Below, in pieces: positions 38,091 through 47,931 of a stretch of 52,909 bases of DNA. This DNA comes from an uncultured Clostridia bacterium. GTDB taxonomy: Bacteria; Bacillota; Clostridia; Oscillospirales; Acutalibacteraceae. The translations under genes and the position numbers were made by a program. Positions within the stretch are counted from its first letter, which is position 1. Every line of letters starts with the position of its first letter. The stretch spans positions 1 through 52,909 of the forward strand of contig CALWVF010000009.1 in assembly GCA_944384925.1 (NCBI GenBank), written 5' to 3'. Under the pieces are notes generated by a model. It worked only from the letters and a program-made list of their open reading frames with translations, did not search any database and was not told the DNA's origin.

Positions 38091-39353
38091 TTATCTTGCA
38101 TACATTTTAACAAGGGCTTTTCTTCCTACTGAAGTATTATCCATTCTTCTATTGCGTAGTTCTTCAATAGGGTGAGGTGCTGTTTCAAACCTGTAATCTT
38201 CTCCATTTTTATTTATATATTTTTCAATAACATCGTGTGAAGAAACTATGTCTATGCTGCTATTAACAATGTTTTGAAAACGAAAAAACTCATCATTTTC
38301 AGAAAGAGAAGAAACATCAACATAATCTTCCAACTTGGAAGTTTCTTGAACAGTATTCTTTAACAAATTTCTAACATAATCTATATTAGATTTGAATTTC
38401 AACAGTTCTGGAAATTCTCCATTTTCAATAACTTGTTGCCATTCTTTACCCTCATACTTTTGCAACAATTCTACCGCTTTATGCAAATGTGCAATTTCCC
38501 AAGTAAAAAACTGTTCCCATATATCTTTTATATGAGGATCTTTCTCATCCATATAACATGAATAATATAAATAACATTCCGTGTACTCATGACATAGCAA
38601 ATGTTCTAACCATGTCATTGTAGTATCCATTAAACACCCATATTGAGTAACATGTTGCTCTTCTATTAATCCTATTTCCTGATATAGTTTTCTTCCAATA
38701 TCAGAATTATATAAATTGGCAACATTCATGTAATAATTCATAGTTTGTTGCTCAGCAGCTGTAATAATTGAAACATTTAGTCTAGTTATAGGACTACAAT
38801 TTTTGGCATTTATAAACCTTCTAACATTATCAAATGGATACCTGTGCTCTGAAATAGTAGGACGTCCTGGCATTATTTCTGTATATTTTCCAACTAATCT
38901 TTCTGCTCGAACTCCCTGAGCCATTTCAAGTAAGTCTGAGTATCTATATAAATGGTCGAAGTCTTCTAATAAAGCAAAGTTGAGGGTTTTTTTTACATAT
39001 TCATCCGGTTCTCTCTCTGCAAGGATTGCAGTTAAGTCAACTGCTAGTTGCTCATAGCTTATAGTGTGTTCTAATATAGACTCATTTTCTGGTTTTAACA
39101 CAGATATCTTTTTTTGTTGCTGCTGTTCAATACGCCTTGTAAGTGCTATTTCTCTTCTTAAATCATTGTTATTACAATGTCTCGAAAACTGATGCGAAAA
39201 CCAATTTGCTTCAAATTCAGTTCCATTCATTAAAATTATTCTTGTTTTTGTATAAGGGTCTACTGTGTCTTTATTGTATGGCTTTGGGTAAACTTTTTCC
39301 CAATCTTCAAAACTTTGCCATATGTCAATTGGTTTTTCATTAAATGGATTCAT
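38091..39353 (-). CDS. Uncharacterised ferritin-like protein with three ExxH-type helix pairs
   Basis: The 420-residue protein is helical and cytosolic, with no signal or membrane segment. Three stretches resemble ferritin/rubrerythrin metal-binding helix pairs: E101 with E130-x3-H134 (EDFDH), E201 with E231/E232-x-H234 (EEQH), and E256/E259 with E286-x2-H289 (EIAH). The N-terminal 80 residues are charged and Gln-rich (EQQQQKK). I know no characterised family of this build. An iron-binding or oxidative role is inferred. FkbM methyltransferase lies 88 bp upstream on the same strand; a strong terminator follows. Confidence 0.6.
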   Translation of the reverse strand: MNPFNEKPIDIWQSFEDWEKVYPKPYNKDTVDPYTKTRIILMNGTEFEANWFSHQFSRHCNNNDLRREIALTRRIEQQQQKKISVLKPENESILEHTISYEQLAVDLTAILAEREPDEYVKKTLNFALLEDFDHLYRYSDLLEMAQGVRAERLVGKYTEIMPGRPTISEHRYPFDNVRRFINAKNCSPITRLNVSIITAAEQQTMNYYMNVANLYNSDIGRKLYQEIGLIEEQHVTQYGCLMDTTMTWLEHLLCHEYTECYLYYSCYMDEKDPHIKDIWEQFFTWEIAHLHKAVELLQKYEGKEWQQVIENGEFPELLKFKSNIDYVRNLLKNTVQETSKLEDYVDVSSLSENDEFFRFQNIVNSSIDIVSSHDVIEKYINKNGEDYRFETAPHPIEELRNRRMDNTSVGRKALVKMYAR

Positions 39354-39441
39354 ACAAACTTTCTCCTTTACTTAAATAATTCAAACCATATAATAAATTA
39401 TTTACTAAAGTCAAGCGTATATGAACAGAAAATATTTTACA

Positions 39442-40467
39442 TTAAATAAAATAAAAATTTGTATCCCACGCAGGAATGTAAGGATAATGTCTCATATAAA
39501 TTTTGTAATCACTCCTAATGGAAAAAACTTTCATTGGTAATTGATATATGTCTTCAGTTCTATGATAACAAGAAATTAACATTTTTGGTTTATATTTTAA
39601 TATTGTGTTTTTTGCCCCTTCTATAGCATTAAGTTCTTGCCCTTCTATATCCATTTTTATATATGTAACTGGATTTCCTTTAAGAATTCCATCAATACTG
39701 TTAATTTGTGTAAGAGTTCCTTCATTAGAAATCATTGTATTTCTGCCAGATTTCATATCAAACTTACACATTTTTTCTACATCGGATACTCCAATATTTA
39801 AACACTCACAATTATTTAGTTTATCCACATTACTCATTAATTTTTTAAAATTTTTAATATCCGGTTCTACTGCATATATATATTTATAACTATTCACATA
39901 CTGCAAAAATTCCTGTATGGTATCACCCTTATATGCTCCCAAATCCATATATATTTCATTTGCACTCAATTTCAAAATGTTCGTATATGCCTCACTAACT
40001 TGTGTTTGACAATTTAAAAGATAATCTATAATGCCACTGAGCTTAAACTTAATAACATTATTAAACACATATCTTGATTGGTTATCTTCTAGCATATTAT
40101 ACACTTTAGAAATCTTTTCAACATTTTTATTATAGTAACTCATATCAAAAATTTCATTCCCTAAAACAGGCACATCAGGAGCATAAAGTTCTTGCTCTCG
40201 AGATATCTTTTTAATTAATTCCATTACTTCAAATCGCTGAGTTCCAAAGCATAAAAGGACTACCATACTTCCAAATTTTTCTTTCGCTTCAGAGTAAGTC
40301 ATTACTTTAAATCCTTTAAAACTGTGATTCCTAACAAAATCATCACTGGCAAACACTCCATCTATACCTACTCCTAAAGAGTATAATTTCTTTAAAATTT
40401 TATCTGCTCCATTTCCCATACCATAAAGAACGATAGGTTTATTTGTACTTTTTAAGTAATTCCACAT
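39442..40467 (-). CDS. FkbM-family SAM-dependent methyltransferase with N-terminal Rossmann-like domain
   Basis: The 341-residue protein has two parts. Residues about 10-120 form a nucleotide-binding-like fold (IVLYGMGNGADKILKKL). From about 165 the FkbM methyltransferase domain follows, with YMDLGAYKGDTIQEFL (SAM site), AVEPD, and YIKMDIEGQELNAIEGA. FkbM enzymes O-methylate sugars or small molecules, often in cell-surface pathways. No glycan cluster is present. It is upstream of the ferritin-like gene and divergent from the recombinase. Confidence 0.88.
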   Translation of the reverse strand: MWNYLKSTNKPIVLYGMGNGADKILKKLYSLGVGIDGVFASDDFVRNHSFKGFKVMTYSEAKEKFGSMVVLLCFGTQRFEVMELIKKISREQELYAPDVPVLGNEIFDMSYYNKNVEKISKVYNMLEDNQSRYVFNNVIKFKLSGIIDYLLNCQTQVSEAYTNILKLSANEIYMDLGAYKGDTIQEFLQYVNSYKYIYAVEPDIKNFKKLMSNVDKLNNCECLNIGVSDVEKMCKFDMKSGRNTMISNEGTLTQINSIDGILKGNPVTYIKMDIEGQELNAIEGAKNTILKYKPKMLISCYHRTEDIYQLPMKVFSIRSDYKIYMRHYPYIPAWDTNFYFI

Positions 40468-40622
40468 AAATTCATCACCAATAAAATTAATATTTTTAAT
40501 ATTACATTCATATTAAATAATCAAACAAAATTTATAAGCTAAAAACTTTTAACTGAAAGTATATTTTTCATATACTCTTAATAAAAGGTCAAACTTTCTA
40601 ATGAATTAAAGGAGATCAAAAT

Positions 40623-42014
40623 ATGAATAAAATAAATTCTATAAATGCTGGATGCTATATCAGAGTATCAACAGAAAACCAAATTGAAAATTACAGTATA
40701 GATGAACAAATAGAAAGATTATCCTCCTATTGTAAAGCCAAAGATTGGAATATCGAAAAATTTTACACCGATGCAGGATACTCTGGAGGTAATATAAACA
40801 GGCCTGCTTTAAATCAAATGTTAGATGATATAAATAAACAAAAAATTAATATGGTTGTAGTATATAAGCTAGACAGACTTAGCCGCTCACAGAAAGATAC
40901 CTTGATGTTAATTGAAGACAAATTTTTATCTAATAATGTTGAATTCGTCTCTATGAATGAAAATTTTGACACTTCAACCCCATTTGGTAGAGCAATGATA
41001 GGTATATTATCTATATTTGCACAGCTCGAAAAGGATCAAATAACTGAACGATTTACCATGGGACGCATAGGTAGATGCAAATCTGGTTTTTTTCATGGTG
41101 GACCCAATCCTCCAACCGGATATAAATATGTCAATGGTAGACTTGTAGTAGATGAATACAAAGCTATTCAAGTAAATGAAGTTTTTTCTTTATTTTTATT
41201 AGGTAAAAGTATAAACTCCATACAAAAATTTATGCATAATAAATATGGAAACTGGTCTAGCCATTCCCTTGTTCTAAATGTTTTAAAAAATTCAACTTAT
41301 ATAGGAAAGGTAAAATTTAAAGGAGTAGAATATAATGGTATACATCCGCCTATTATAGATGAGGCTAAATTTAAACAAGCTCAGTTACTTTTATCCTCAA
41401 AATCCACTAAAAATTTATCTTTTAAAACGCCATTTAGAGCCGGTTATTTGTTATCAAGTATTATATTTTGTAATCATTGTGGCGCAAAATATAGTGCTAA
41501 TCATGGATTTTATAAATGTTACTCAAGATCTAAAAGCCATAAAAGTTTCATTATTGATCCAAATTGTAAAAATAAAAATTATAAAATAGAATTTCTAGAT
41601 AATATAATATTAGATCAAGTTCAAAAGTTTATACAATATAACTTTAAAATATATCTCAACAAAAAAATATTCAACAATAACGATAATAATATATCCGTAG
41701 AAAGTAGAATTAAAGAAATTGATATTCAAATCTCTCGCATTACAGATTTATATCAAAATAGTTTACTGTCTATAGATGAATTAAATGGTAGAATAATAGA
41801 GTTAAAAAAAGAAAAAAATTTTCTATTAACAGAATATAAACAACAATCTATAAGACAAAAAATTTTGAATAAAAAATTTTTACATAAAATAAATAATTTT
41901 AAAACATTAATTAATTATGGGACATTAGAAGAAAAGAGACTTCTTATAAGTAACATTATATCATCTATAAAAATAGATGATAATAAAATAATAATAACTT
42001 GGTCATTTAAATAA
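40623..42014 (+). CDS. Serine recombinase (resolvase, recombinase and zinc-ribbon domains)
   Basis: The 463-residue large-type serine recombinase begins with the catalytic domain GCYIRVSTENQ, where the Ser is the nucleophile. It continues with VVYKLDRLSRSQKD and FGRAMIGILSIFAQLEKDQ. A recombinase DNA-binding domain (about 165-270) is followed by a zinc ribbon (CNHCG...CYSRSK...C, about 288-320) and a C-terminal coiled coil. Such enzymes integrate, excise or invert DNA. No other mobile genes and no flanking direct repeats are visible. AAAGGAGATCAAAAT precedes the ATG. It lies inside the 40-kb segment bounded by the two feoB pieces. Confidence 0.9.
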   Translation: MNKINSINAGCYIRVSTENQIENYSIDEQIERLSSYCKAKDWNIEKFYTDAGYSGGNINRPALNQMLDDINKQKINMVVVYKLDRLSRSQKDTLMLIEDKFLSNNVEFVSMNENFDTSTPFGRAMIGILSIFAQLEKDQITERFTMGRIGRCKSGFFHGGPNPPTGYKYVNGRLVVDEYKAIQVNEVFSLFLLGKSINSIQKFMHNKYGNWSSHSLVLNVLKNSTYIGKVKFKGVEYNGIHPPIIDEAKFKQAQLLLSSKSTKNLSFKTPFRAGYLLSSIIFCNHCGAKYSANHGFYKCYSRSKSHKSFIIDPNCKNKNYKIEFLDNIILDQVQKFIQYNFKIYLNKKIFNNNDNNISVESRIKEIDIQISRITDLYQNSLLSIDELNGRIIELKKEKNFLLTEYKQQSIRQKILNKKFLHKINNFKTLINYGTLEEKRLLISNIISSIKIDDNKIIITWSFK

Positions 42015-42040
42015 ATTTATCAAATTACATATAAATCAAT

Positions 42041-42071
42041 ATGGACACTAACAATACATTAGTATCCATTA
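42041..42071. terminator. Hairpin between the recombinase and tyrS
   Basis: ATGGACACTAA pairs with TTAGTATCCAT around CAATACA, with one mismatch or wobble. It lies between the converging recombinase and tyrS genes. T-runs are weak on both sides. Confidence 0.6.
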
Positions 42072-42098
42072 AATATAATCCATATTTAAATTGTTCTT

Positions 42099-43325
42099 TT
42101 AATTCAATATAACTTTATGAAAAATCTTCTTTCCCTTTTTCACAATTACAAAGCCTTTTTCAAATTGTTCTTTAGTAATAGTTGCAGGTAAAGATGTTAC
42201 CTTTTCTCCATCTATAGAAATTCCACCTTGTTCTATTAATCTTCTTGCATCACTTTTTGAGCTTGAGATTCCGATACGAAGTAACAAATCAATAACCGAT
42301 ATTTGATTATATTCAAACGAATCACTTGCTATTTCTGTATATGGCATATTATCTGTATTTGTTCCTTTCCCAAAAAGTGCTTGTGCTCCTTCTTGAGCAT
42401 TTCTCGCTTCTTCTTCGCCATGTATTAACTTTGTAACTTCAAATGCTAAAATTTCTTTAGCTTCGTTTAATTCTTTACCTTCCAATTGAGCAAATTTATT
42501 AATTTCTGATAAAGGTAAAAATGTTAACATCTTAAGACACTTAATTACATCTGCATCATCTATATTTCTCCAATATTGATAAAATTCAAAAGGAGTTGTC
42601 TTATTTTTATCTAGCCACACTGCCCCTTTTTCAGTCTTTCCCATCTTTTTTCCATCACTAGTAGTAAGGAGGTTAAATGTCATGCCATATGCTTCTTTTG
42701 AATCTGCTCTTCTAATAAGTTCAACTCCACCAATAATATTACTCCATTGATCGTCTCCCCCTAATTGAAGCTTACAATCATATTTTCTGTTTAAAACTAA
42801 AAAGTCATAACTTTGCATTATCATGTAATTAAGTTCAAAAAACGATAAACCTCTTTCTAGCCTTTGCTTATAACATTCTGCAGCCAGCATACGATTTACA
42901 GAAAAATGTACACCTATTTCCCTTAAAAAATTAATATAATTTAAATCCATTAACCAATCTGCATTATTAACCATAATAGCTTTTCCATCAGAAAAATCTA
43001 CTAATCTAGACATTTGCTTTTTAAAGCATTCTATATTGTGTTCAATTGCTTCACAGGTAAGCATTTTTCTCATATCAGTCTTACCAGAAGGATCTCCTAT
43101 CATACCAGTTCCGCCGCCAAATAACGCTATAGGAATATGCCCATGTTTCTGCATATGAGACATTACCATAATTTGTATAAAATGGCCTATATGTAGACTG
43201 TCTGCAGTGGGATCAAAACCTATATAGAATTTTATACCTGTACTATTAAGCAATTCTTTTATTTTCTCTTCATTTGTTGATTGAGCAATTAATCCTCTTT
43301 CTTTTAATTCTTCAAAAACACCCAT
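42099..43325 (-). CDS. tyrS: Tyrosyl-tRNA synthetase
   Basis: The 408-residue class I synthetase shows the HIGH motif as [10 protein letters not shown], the KMSKS motif as [11 protein letters not shown], and a C-terminal S4 RNA-binding domain (from about 340, [22 protein letters not shown]). This is the TyrS form of ordinary bacterial length. Only 59 bp separate it from yebC upstream, leaving no room for a T-box. AGGAGGGATTAAA precedes the start. Confidence 0.97.
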   Translation of the reverse strand: MGVFEELKERGLIAQSTNEEKIKELLNSTGIKFYIGFDPTADSLHIGHFIQIMVMSHMQKHGHIPIALFGGGTGMIGDPSGKTDMRKMLTCEAIEHNIECFKKQMSRLVDFSDGKAIMVNNADWLMDLNYINFLREIGVHFSVNRMLAAECYKQRLERGLSFFELNYMIMQSYDFLVLNRKYDCKLQLGGDDQWSNIIGGVELIRRADSKEAYGMTFNLLTTSDGKKMGKTEKGAVWLDKNKTTPFEFYQYWRNIDDADVIKCLKMLTFLPLSEINKFAQLEGKELNEAKEILAFEVTKLIHGEEEARNAQEGAQALFGKGTNTDNMPYTEIASDSFEYNQISVIDLLLRIGISSSKSDARRLIEQGGISIDGEKVTSLPATITKEQFEKGFVIVKKGKKIFHKVILN

Positions 43326-43384
43326 TTTAATCCCTCCTAATAATATAAAATATTATATTAACTTATTTGAAGTGGTTTATATTA

Positions 43385-44122
43385 TTACAAATAATCTTCT
43401 GGATTTTCCCAATTATGCCAAATGTTTTGTACATCATCATTGTCTTCCAGTGTATCAATAAGCCTTTGCATTTTTACTGCGATATCTTTATCATTTATAG
43501 ATACATATGTATCTGGCACCATTTCAATTTCAGCTGAAATAAATCTATATTTTTTAGATTCTAATCCTTCTCTAATTTCACTAAAATCACTCGGTTCAGT
43601 ATAAATTTCAAAAACATCCTTATCTGTAATAAAATCAGATGCGCCTAATTCCAAAGCATCTTCCATTGCAGAATCCTCATTGTATTCTTCCTTATCTAAG
43701 ACAATAATGCCTTTTTTAGAAAACATAAATGATACACATCCTGGTGTTCCCATTTTTCCGCCAAACTTATCAAAATAATGACGCAAATCACCAGCTGTTC
43801 TATTTCTATTATCTGTAAGTGTTTCAACAATAACAGCTATCCCAGACGGGCCATAACCCTCATACATAATTGACTCATATTTATTTGAATCATTTTCACC
43901 CGATGCCTTTTTTATAATTCTTTCTATATTATCATTAGGTACATTATTAGATTTTGCTTTTGCAATACAATCCTTAAGTTTAGAATTAGTTGATGGATCT
44001 GGGCCACCTTCTTTAACAGCAACTATAAGTTCACGCCCTATTTTAGTAAAAATCTTTGCTCTTTGACCATCTGTTTTTTCTTTTTTTCTTTTTATTGTAC
44101 TCCATTTAGAATGACCTGACAT
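43385..44122 (-). CDS. yebC: YebC/PmpR-family protein
   Basis: The 245-residue protein starts at 44122 with the invariant MSGHSKWSTIKRKK; the open frame extends 30 codons upstream, but that part is not conserved. Further motifs are GGPDPSTNSKLKDCIAKAKSNNVPNDNIERIIKKA and YEGYGPSGIAVIVE. Members act as transcription regulators or, as shown for some, translation factors that relieve ribosome stalling. A GGGGGAAG site lies upstream. Confidence 0.95.
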   Translation of the reverse strand: MSGHSKWSTIKRKKEKTDGQRAKIFTKIGRELIVAVKEGGPDPSTNSKLKDCIAKAKSNNVPNDNIERIIKKASGENDSNKYESIMYEGYGPSGIAVIVETLTDNRNRTAGDLRHYFDKFGGKMGTPGCVSFMFSKKGIIVLDKEEYNEDSAMEDALELGASDFITDKDVFEIYTEPSDFSEIREGLESKKYRFISAEIEMVPDTYVSINDKDIAVKMQRLIDTLEDNDDVQNIWHNWENPEDYL

Positions 44123-44248
44123 TAACAACTTCCCCCTACTGAATAAAGCATTATTAACAACATATATTGATAAACCAAATAATACAAGTAAAATTTTAAC
44201 ATAATCGATCAATCATATCAAGTATTGTATATATAAAATAAAATATAA

Positions 44249-45361
44249 TTAATAAATATATTCTCTAATCACTCTGTCAGATATAGTTGAAATTACCTCA
44301 TAATTAATTGTATCGTAAATATTTGCAATATCCTCAACTGTAATATGCTCATTATCCCAAATAAATACATCATCACCCACTTTTACATTACCTATATCTG
44401 TAGCATCCACCATAAAACAATCCATACAAACAGCTCCAATAATAGGTGCCATCATTCCATTAATAACAACACTTCCCTTATTTGATAAGCTTCTTCTAAT
44501 TCCATCTGCATATCCCAAAGGTATGGTAATAACTATTGTGTCACGACTTGTAATAAACTTTCTTGAATAGCTAATACTAGTTCCAGGTTTAACCTTTTTT
44601 ATAAAAGATATTTTAGATTTCAATTTAATAGCCGGTTTTAAGTTGATTTTTCTCTTTAATTCTTCAGAAGGATAATATCCATACAATATAAGTCCTGGTC
44701 TGACTAAATTAAAATGAGCATTTGGAAAATTTAAAATACCTGCTGAATTGCAACAATGTATATATCTTAAATTTTTTAACCTTGGTTTAGCAATTTCTAT
44801 AGCATAATTAAATGATTTTATTTGTAATTTTGTATAATCTTCATCACAATCACTACAAGAAAAATGGGTATATATTCCGTCTATAATAATATTTGAATAT
44901 CGACTAGCTACATCTAAATATTCAGATACTCTCTTTGGATTTATTCCTGTTCTGCCCATACCTGTTCCAATTTCCATATGTATTTTAAAGTTATTGTTTT
45001 TATATTTTCCCAACTCATGTAAAAAGCTAATTGAGCCTATTCCTGCAATTAAATTATATTTTATAATTGATGGTATTTCTTGACTTGTTGGCTGGTTGAG
45101 TATAAAAATGTCTCCTTGGTATCCATTTTTTCTAAGATATACGCCTTCGTCCACAATAGCAACAGCCACAATTTTAATACCAGTTTCCTTTAAAATTCCA
45201 ATTTTATCGTTAATTTTTGTTCCATATCCATTATCCTTAATAATGGGCATTATGTCTACATCTGGGCCTATAAAATTTTTTATAGCATTTATATTATAAA
45301 CTATTTTATTTAAGTCCACTTCTAATTTAGCTCCCCATAACTTTTCCATAAATCTATGCAT
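44249..45361 (-). CDS. alr: Alanine racemase
   Basis: The 370-residue fold-III racemase forms D-alanine for peptidoglycan. The PLP-binding Lys lies in IKDNGYGTK (about 42), an unusual form of the family's VKANAYGHG. The C-terminal beta domain has the expected SYSRKF and GAVCMDCFMVD segments. The TATDXG-type VKVGDDVFIW element is also present. ATG at 45361 abuts an AGGAG; another ATG lies four codons downstream. D-Ala specificity is assumed from the family. Confidence 0.9.
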   Translation of the reverse strand: MHRFMEKLWGAKLEVDLNKIVYNINAIKNFIGPDVDIMPIIKDNGYGTKINDKIGILKETGIKIVAVAIVDEGVYLRKNGYQGDIFILNQPTSQEIPSIIKYNLIAGIGSISFLHELGKYKNNNFKIHMEIGTGMGRTGINPKRVSEYLDVASRYSNIIIDGIYTHFSCSDCDEDYTKLQIKSFNYAIEIAKPRLKNLRYIHCCNSAGILNFPNAHFNLVRPGLILYGYYPSEELKRKINLKPAIKLKSKISFIKKVKPGTSISYSRKFITSRDTIVITIPLGYADGIRRSLSNKGSVVINGMMAPIIGAVCMDCFMVDATDIGNVKVGDDVFIWDNEHITVEDIANIYDTINYEVISTISDRVIREYIY

Positions 45362-45612
45362 CTCCTAGGTAAATTATCCTTAAAAATTCATTTAATTATA
45401 TATCCTTCTATAACTATTGTCAACCACATGTATTGCGTATAATAGAAAATTTAGTTTTAATAAAAATGTCTAATTTTATCGATGGTTTTCAATAAATTTT
45501 GTAATTGTTTTTTATTGATCTATTCCTTAAATCGTGTTATAATATTATCATAATAATAATATATTTGAATTGTTGAATATGTATATATATTTTTATAATA
45601 AGGAGTTTATTT

Positions 45613-46116
45613 ATGAAAAAAATATTTAAAAGAAAATTTAAAAGTACAGACAATAAAACTGATTATGTCAACTGTGTAAATGACTTAATTAAACACGAAA
45701 AGGTAATACAAATGGAAAATTATATACAGCATGGAAATGTGACTTGCTTAGAACATTGTATACATGTTTCATATTACAGCTATTTAATATGTAAAAAACT
45801 AAAATTAAATTACAAAGCAGCTGCACGTGCAGGCTTATTGCATGACTTATTTTTATATGACTGGCACATAGTTAAACAAAATAATAAACTCCACGGATTT
45901 ACTCACCCAAAAGTAGCTTTAAACAATGCTAAAAAGTATTTTGATTTAGATAATAAAGAAAGTGAAATAATTAGAAAGCATATGTGGCCTATGACAATTA
46001 TTCCACCTAAATACTTAGAATCTTATGTAGTACTAATGGTAGACAAATACTGCGCTATAAAAGAATATATAAAAAAGAAAAATACCTATAAATTAAAAAT
46101 TATTTCTGAAATTTAA
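45613..46116 (+). CDS. HD-domain protein
   Basis: The 167-residue protein has the HD pattern H-(x)n-HD: CLEHCIHVSYYSY, AARAGLLHDLFLYDW, HGFTHPKVAL and the final VDKYC Asp. This resembles small HD hydrolases of unknown substrate. A basic N-terminus (KKIFKRKFKS) precedes the domain. AATAAGGAG precedes the ATG. It has no operon partners. Confidence 0.8.
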   Translation: MKKIFKRKFKSTDNKTDYVNCVNDLIKHEKVIQMENYIQHGNVTCLEHCIHVSYYSYLICKKLKLNYKAAARAGLLHDLFLYDWHIVKQNNKLHGFTHPKVALNNAKKYFDLDNKESEIIRKHMWPMTIIPPKYLESYVVLMVDKYCAIKEYIKKKNTYKLKIISEI

Positions 46117-46145
46117 TAATAAAATATATAGTAGAAGTAATTATA

Positions 46146-46256
46146 ATGTCGAATAAATCTATAAAAAATTGTCAAACTTTTAAAAAATCAGTAATCATTT
46201 TAGCTTCTACAATGTTTATATCTAATTCATTTGTTAATACAAATAAAATAGAATAA
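46146..46256 (+). pseudogene. Remnant of a gene for a secreted protein (signal-peptide-like 36-codon ORF)
   Basis: The short ORF encodes a basic start and a hydrophobic segment (SVIILASTMFISNSFV) like a signal peptide, then stops. Its first codons, MSNKSIKN, resemble the MSNKSVKN start of the CDF gene 300 bp downstream. Between 46310 and 46393 a second fragment, ending LNDFVNFK, is open in another frame. I read this as debris of a decayed gene. Bases 46117-46554 contain nothing else but a terminator-like hairpin. Confidence 0.35.
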
Positions 46257-46473
46257 GACCCTAAATATTACAAACTAAAATCATTTTAAAAAATCAGAAA
46301 TTTTTTAAAATTCTGGATCACTTACAAAACTGTTGGGATTTGATGCCTTATATGCTGTCAATTGTTTAAATGATTTTGTTAATTTTAAATAAAACAATAT
46401 TTAATAGTCTGCCTTAAATTGCAAGTATATTGTAATAAATTATTACTAGTTGCTCCGACAATAATATCGCCAA

Positions 46474-46513
46474 AAAAGATTTCTTATATATGATATATAA
46501 GAAATCTTTTTTA
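46474..46513. terminator. Strong bidirectional-type terminator upstream of the CDF gene
   Basis: AAAAAAGATTTCTTATATA and its exact complement flank a 3-nt loop, with T-run on the plus strand and A-run before it. It ends transcription from the upstream HD region. Confidence 0.85.
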
Positions 46514-46554
46514 TGTTATAATATATAATTATAATACAAAGTGAGGTAATCATA

Positions 46555-47427
46555 TTGTCTAACAAATCTGTAAAAAATATTAAACTAGCTTTTATGCTCA
46601 ATTTAGGATTTTCTATATTTGAATTAATAGGGGGGCTATATGTAAATAGCATATCAATTATTTCAGATTCAATTCACGATTTTGGCGATTCCCTCTCAAT
46701 AGGACTATCTTGGCTTTTAGATAAAAGGGCGAATACAGAACCAAACGAAAAGTTTACGTATGGTTATCTTAGATTTTCTCTTCTTGGCGCATTAATCAAT
46801 TCTTTAATATTAACTATAGGTTCCTTAATTATGATATATAACGCTGTGCCAAGATTAATCAATCCTGAAGAAATAAATTATAATGGTGTTTTCATATTAG
46901 CGTTTGTTGGTTTATTAGTAAATGGATATGGTGCATTCAAAACTTCTAAAGGTAAGGCTATAAGTGAAAAAGTTATAAGTCTTCATTTATTAGAAGATGT
47001 TTTAGGTTGGGCATCTATATTAATATGTTCAGTTATAATGAAGATTTTTAATTTTCCTATTTTAGATCCTATTCTTTCTATATTTATATCAATATTTATA
47101 TTATTTAATGTTTTTAAAAACATAAAAAAAATATTTGAAGTTTTTCTCGAAAAATCTCCAAATAATATTGACACTAATTCTATTATAAACTCTTTAAAAG
47201 AAAACAAATCTATCATAGATATTCATCACATTCATATATGGGCAATGGATCATATAAACAATTACTGTACATTACACGTTGTAATAAGAAATAACGAAAA
47301 TACTCAAAGCATTATAAAAATAAAAGAATATATAAGAAATGAGCTTAAAAAACATGAAATAAGACATGTAACAATAGAAGTTGAATTCAATAACGAGATT
47401 TGCGATAATTCGACTTTTCAGCCGTAA
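46555..47427 (+). CDS. Cation diffusion facilitator family transporter
   Basis: The 290-residue CDF protein has six membrane segments between about 10 and 190 and a C-terminal cytosolic metal-binding domain (HHIHIWAMDHINNYCTLHVVI). The intramembrane site is SDSIHDFGD in helix II, with the second acidic pair LLEDVLGWA in helix V. This fits Zn(II) or other divalent-metal/proton antiport. Translation starts at TTG 46555 behind GTGAGGT. Confidence 0.92.
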   Translation: MSNKSVKNIKLAFMLNLGFSIFELIGGLYVNSISIISDSIHDFGDSLSIGLSWLLDKRANTEPNEKFTYGYLRFSLLGALINSLILTIGSLIMIYNAVPRLINPEEINYNGVFILAFVGLLVNGYGAFKTSKGKAISEKVISLHLLEDVLGWASILICSVIMKIFNFPILDPILSIFISIFILFNVFKNIKKIFEVFLEKSPNNIDTNSIINSLKENKSIIDIHHIHIWAMDHINNYCTLHVVIRNNENTQSIIKIKEYIRNELKKHEIRHVTIEVEFNNEICDNSTFQP

Positions 47428-47460
47428 AATTAAGATTAATAGACATTATACAATAAAAAA

Positions 47461-47817
47461 TTACTTTAATATATAATTATCATCTGGTTTTAAAATATTA
47501 AATACTTCAAACTTTAAATTTCTTAAAATAAAAAAAACTATCGTTACTATTAACAAAACAATTATAATTTTTGGATTTAAATTAATTTTTACCTTATTTT
47601 TAGAAAATAAATTTAACAAATATGAAATAAATATGTATATCATTAATGGTAATAACAATATAAAGAGTGCATTATATCTTAAAGCTTTTAAGAAATCTCC
47701 ATGTAATATATAGTAAAGAGCTCGCGAGGCCCCGCAACCAGGGCAATATAGCGAGGTAAATTTATAAAAAATACACTTTGGAAAAAAACTATTTTCTATA
47801 GGACTATGAAAATACAA
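47461..47817 (-). CDS. DUF2752 family membrane protein
   Basis: The 118-residue form starts with a TTG and contains the DUF2752 signature YCPGCGASRALYYILHGDF and two membrane helices (about 48-70 and 85-103). The same frame stays open upstream without a usual start codon through a further hydrophobic helix (IVILQILLCFIALSVLY) to about 47928. DUF2752 proteins normally have that first helix, so the true start may be an ATT or ATA near 47925, overlapping or abutting the end of ackA. Function unknown. Confidence 0.8.
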   Translation of the reverse strand: MYFHSPIENSFFPKCIFYKFTSLYCPGCGASRALYYILHGDFLKALRYNALFILLLPLMIYIFISYLLNLFSKNKVKINLNPKIIIVLLIVTIVFFILRNLKFEVFNILKPDDNYILK

Positions 47818-47931
47818 AACAGATAAAGCTATAAAGCAAAGAAGTATTTGTAAAATTACAATTAATTTATTATTTTTATAATATGCTTCTTTAACTTTGT
47901 TCTTAATTTTATATAATATTTTAATTATCTA

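Noticed and set aside
44123..44212. 30-codon N-terminal extension of YebC
   Set aside because: YebC proteins begin with MSGHSKW; the extension would add a spurious membrane segment.
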